Assembly: GCA_039800165.1 (NCBI GenBank)
Contig: JBDLRH010000123.1
Span: 1 to 5,686, forward strand
Length of the DNA: 5,686 bases
Direction: 5' to 3'
Origin: JBDLRH01 sp039800165
GTDB lineage: Bacteria > Pseudomonadota > Gammaproteobacteria > Burkholderiales > Burkholderiaceae_C
Both the position numbers and the translations under genes were made by a program. Shown piece by piece: positions 5,621 to 5,686 of the stretch (positions are counted from its first letter, which is position 1; each line of letters starts with the position of its first letter). The notes below the pieces were generated by a model. That model did not search any database, was not told the origin of the DNA, and saw nothing but the letters and a program-made list of their open reading frames with translations.

Positions 5621-5686
5621 ATGAACGCCCCCGCCGCCCCGGCATCCAACCCGGCACCCCAAGCGGTTCACGCTGCGGCCCGCCAC
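5621..5686 (+). CDS. Start of an unidentified + strand gene, cut by the window end
   Basis: An ATG at 5621 opens a frame without stops to the end of the window (22 codons), reading MNAPAAPASNPAPQAV and then a short Ala/His/Arg stretch. Codons end almost only in G or C, as in the neighbouring genes, and the frame is divergent from the chemoreceptor gene, so a real gene start is plausible. An in-frame ATG at 5612 would add three residues, but GGGTAAG (5604-5610) is too close to it and better spaced for 5621. The visible Ala/Pro-rich stretch looks like a disordered leader and gives no functional clue. A chance open frame in GC-rich DNA is not excluded. Confidence 0.4.
   Translation, partial: MNAPAAPASNPAPQAVHAAARH

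Noticed and set aside
5403..5686. Two - strand open frames upstream of the chemoreceptor gene (5403-5657 and 5450-5686)
   Set aside because: Neither product shows a recognisable motif, both overlap the FliA promoter, and codon use is poor. The region reads better as a divergent intergenic region.

Overview
This 5.7 kb window is GC-rich bacterial chromosomal DNA. The protein sequences suggest a motile betaproteobacterium of the Burkholderiales, most likely near Comamonadaceae. The chemoreceptor is close to the Tsr/Tar-like receptors of that group, and the two-component proteins and NnrU-family protein fit too. This placement is inferred from family resemblance, not from a search. I see no insertion sequence, phage gene, CRISPR array, tRNA or rRNA.

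The left half is on the + strand. It starts inside a pirin-family cupin gene (1-732) whose 5' end lies outside the window. Next is a small exported Spy/CpxP-like protein with His/Met-rich ends (887-1426), then about 150 bp of intergenic DNA with two strong hairpins. A small stand-alone Hpt-type phosphotransfer protein follows (1580-1975). A 214 bp gap holds a likely terminator, overlapped by a sigma54-like -24/-12 sequence, and leads to a receiver-Hpt protein (2190-2993). The two signalling genes could form part of a multistep phosphorelay, but no histidine kinase is present, so their input and output are unknown.

The right half is on the - strand. An NnrU-family membrane protein (3578 to 3000) converges on the receiver-Hpt gene with only 6 bp between stop codons. 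Upstream of it, behind a textbook terminator with a cUUCGg loop, is a complete methyl-accepting chemotaxis protein (5406 to 3691). It ends in a CheR/CheB-docking type pentapeptide and is preceded by a good sigma28 (FliA) promoter match, so it is probably expressed with the flagellar regulon. At the right edge a divergent + strand reading frame begins near 5621 and runs out of the window; an 8 bp inverted repeat sits just before it.

The genes look like ordinary core or lineage-level content. I do not see convincing evidence of a new multi-gene system. The points most worth a second look are the divergent Hpt protein, the intergenic hairpins, the terminator/sigma54 overlap, and the promoter and operator candidates.
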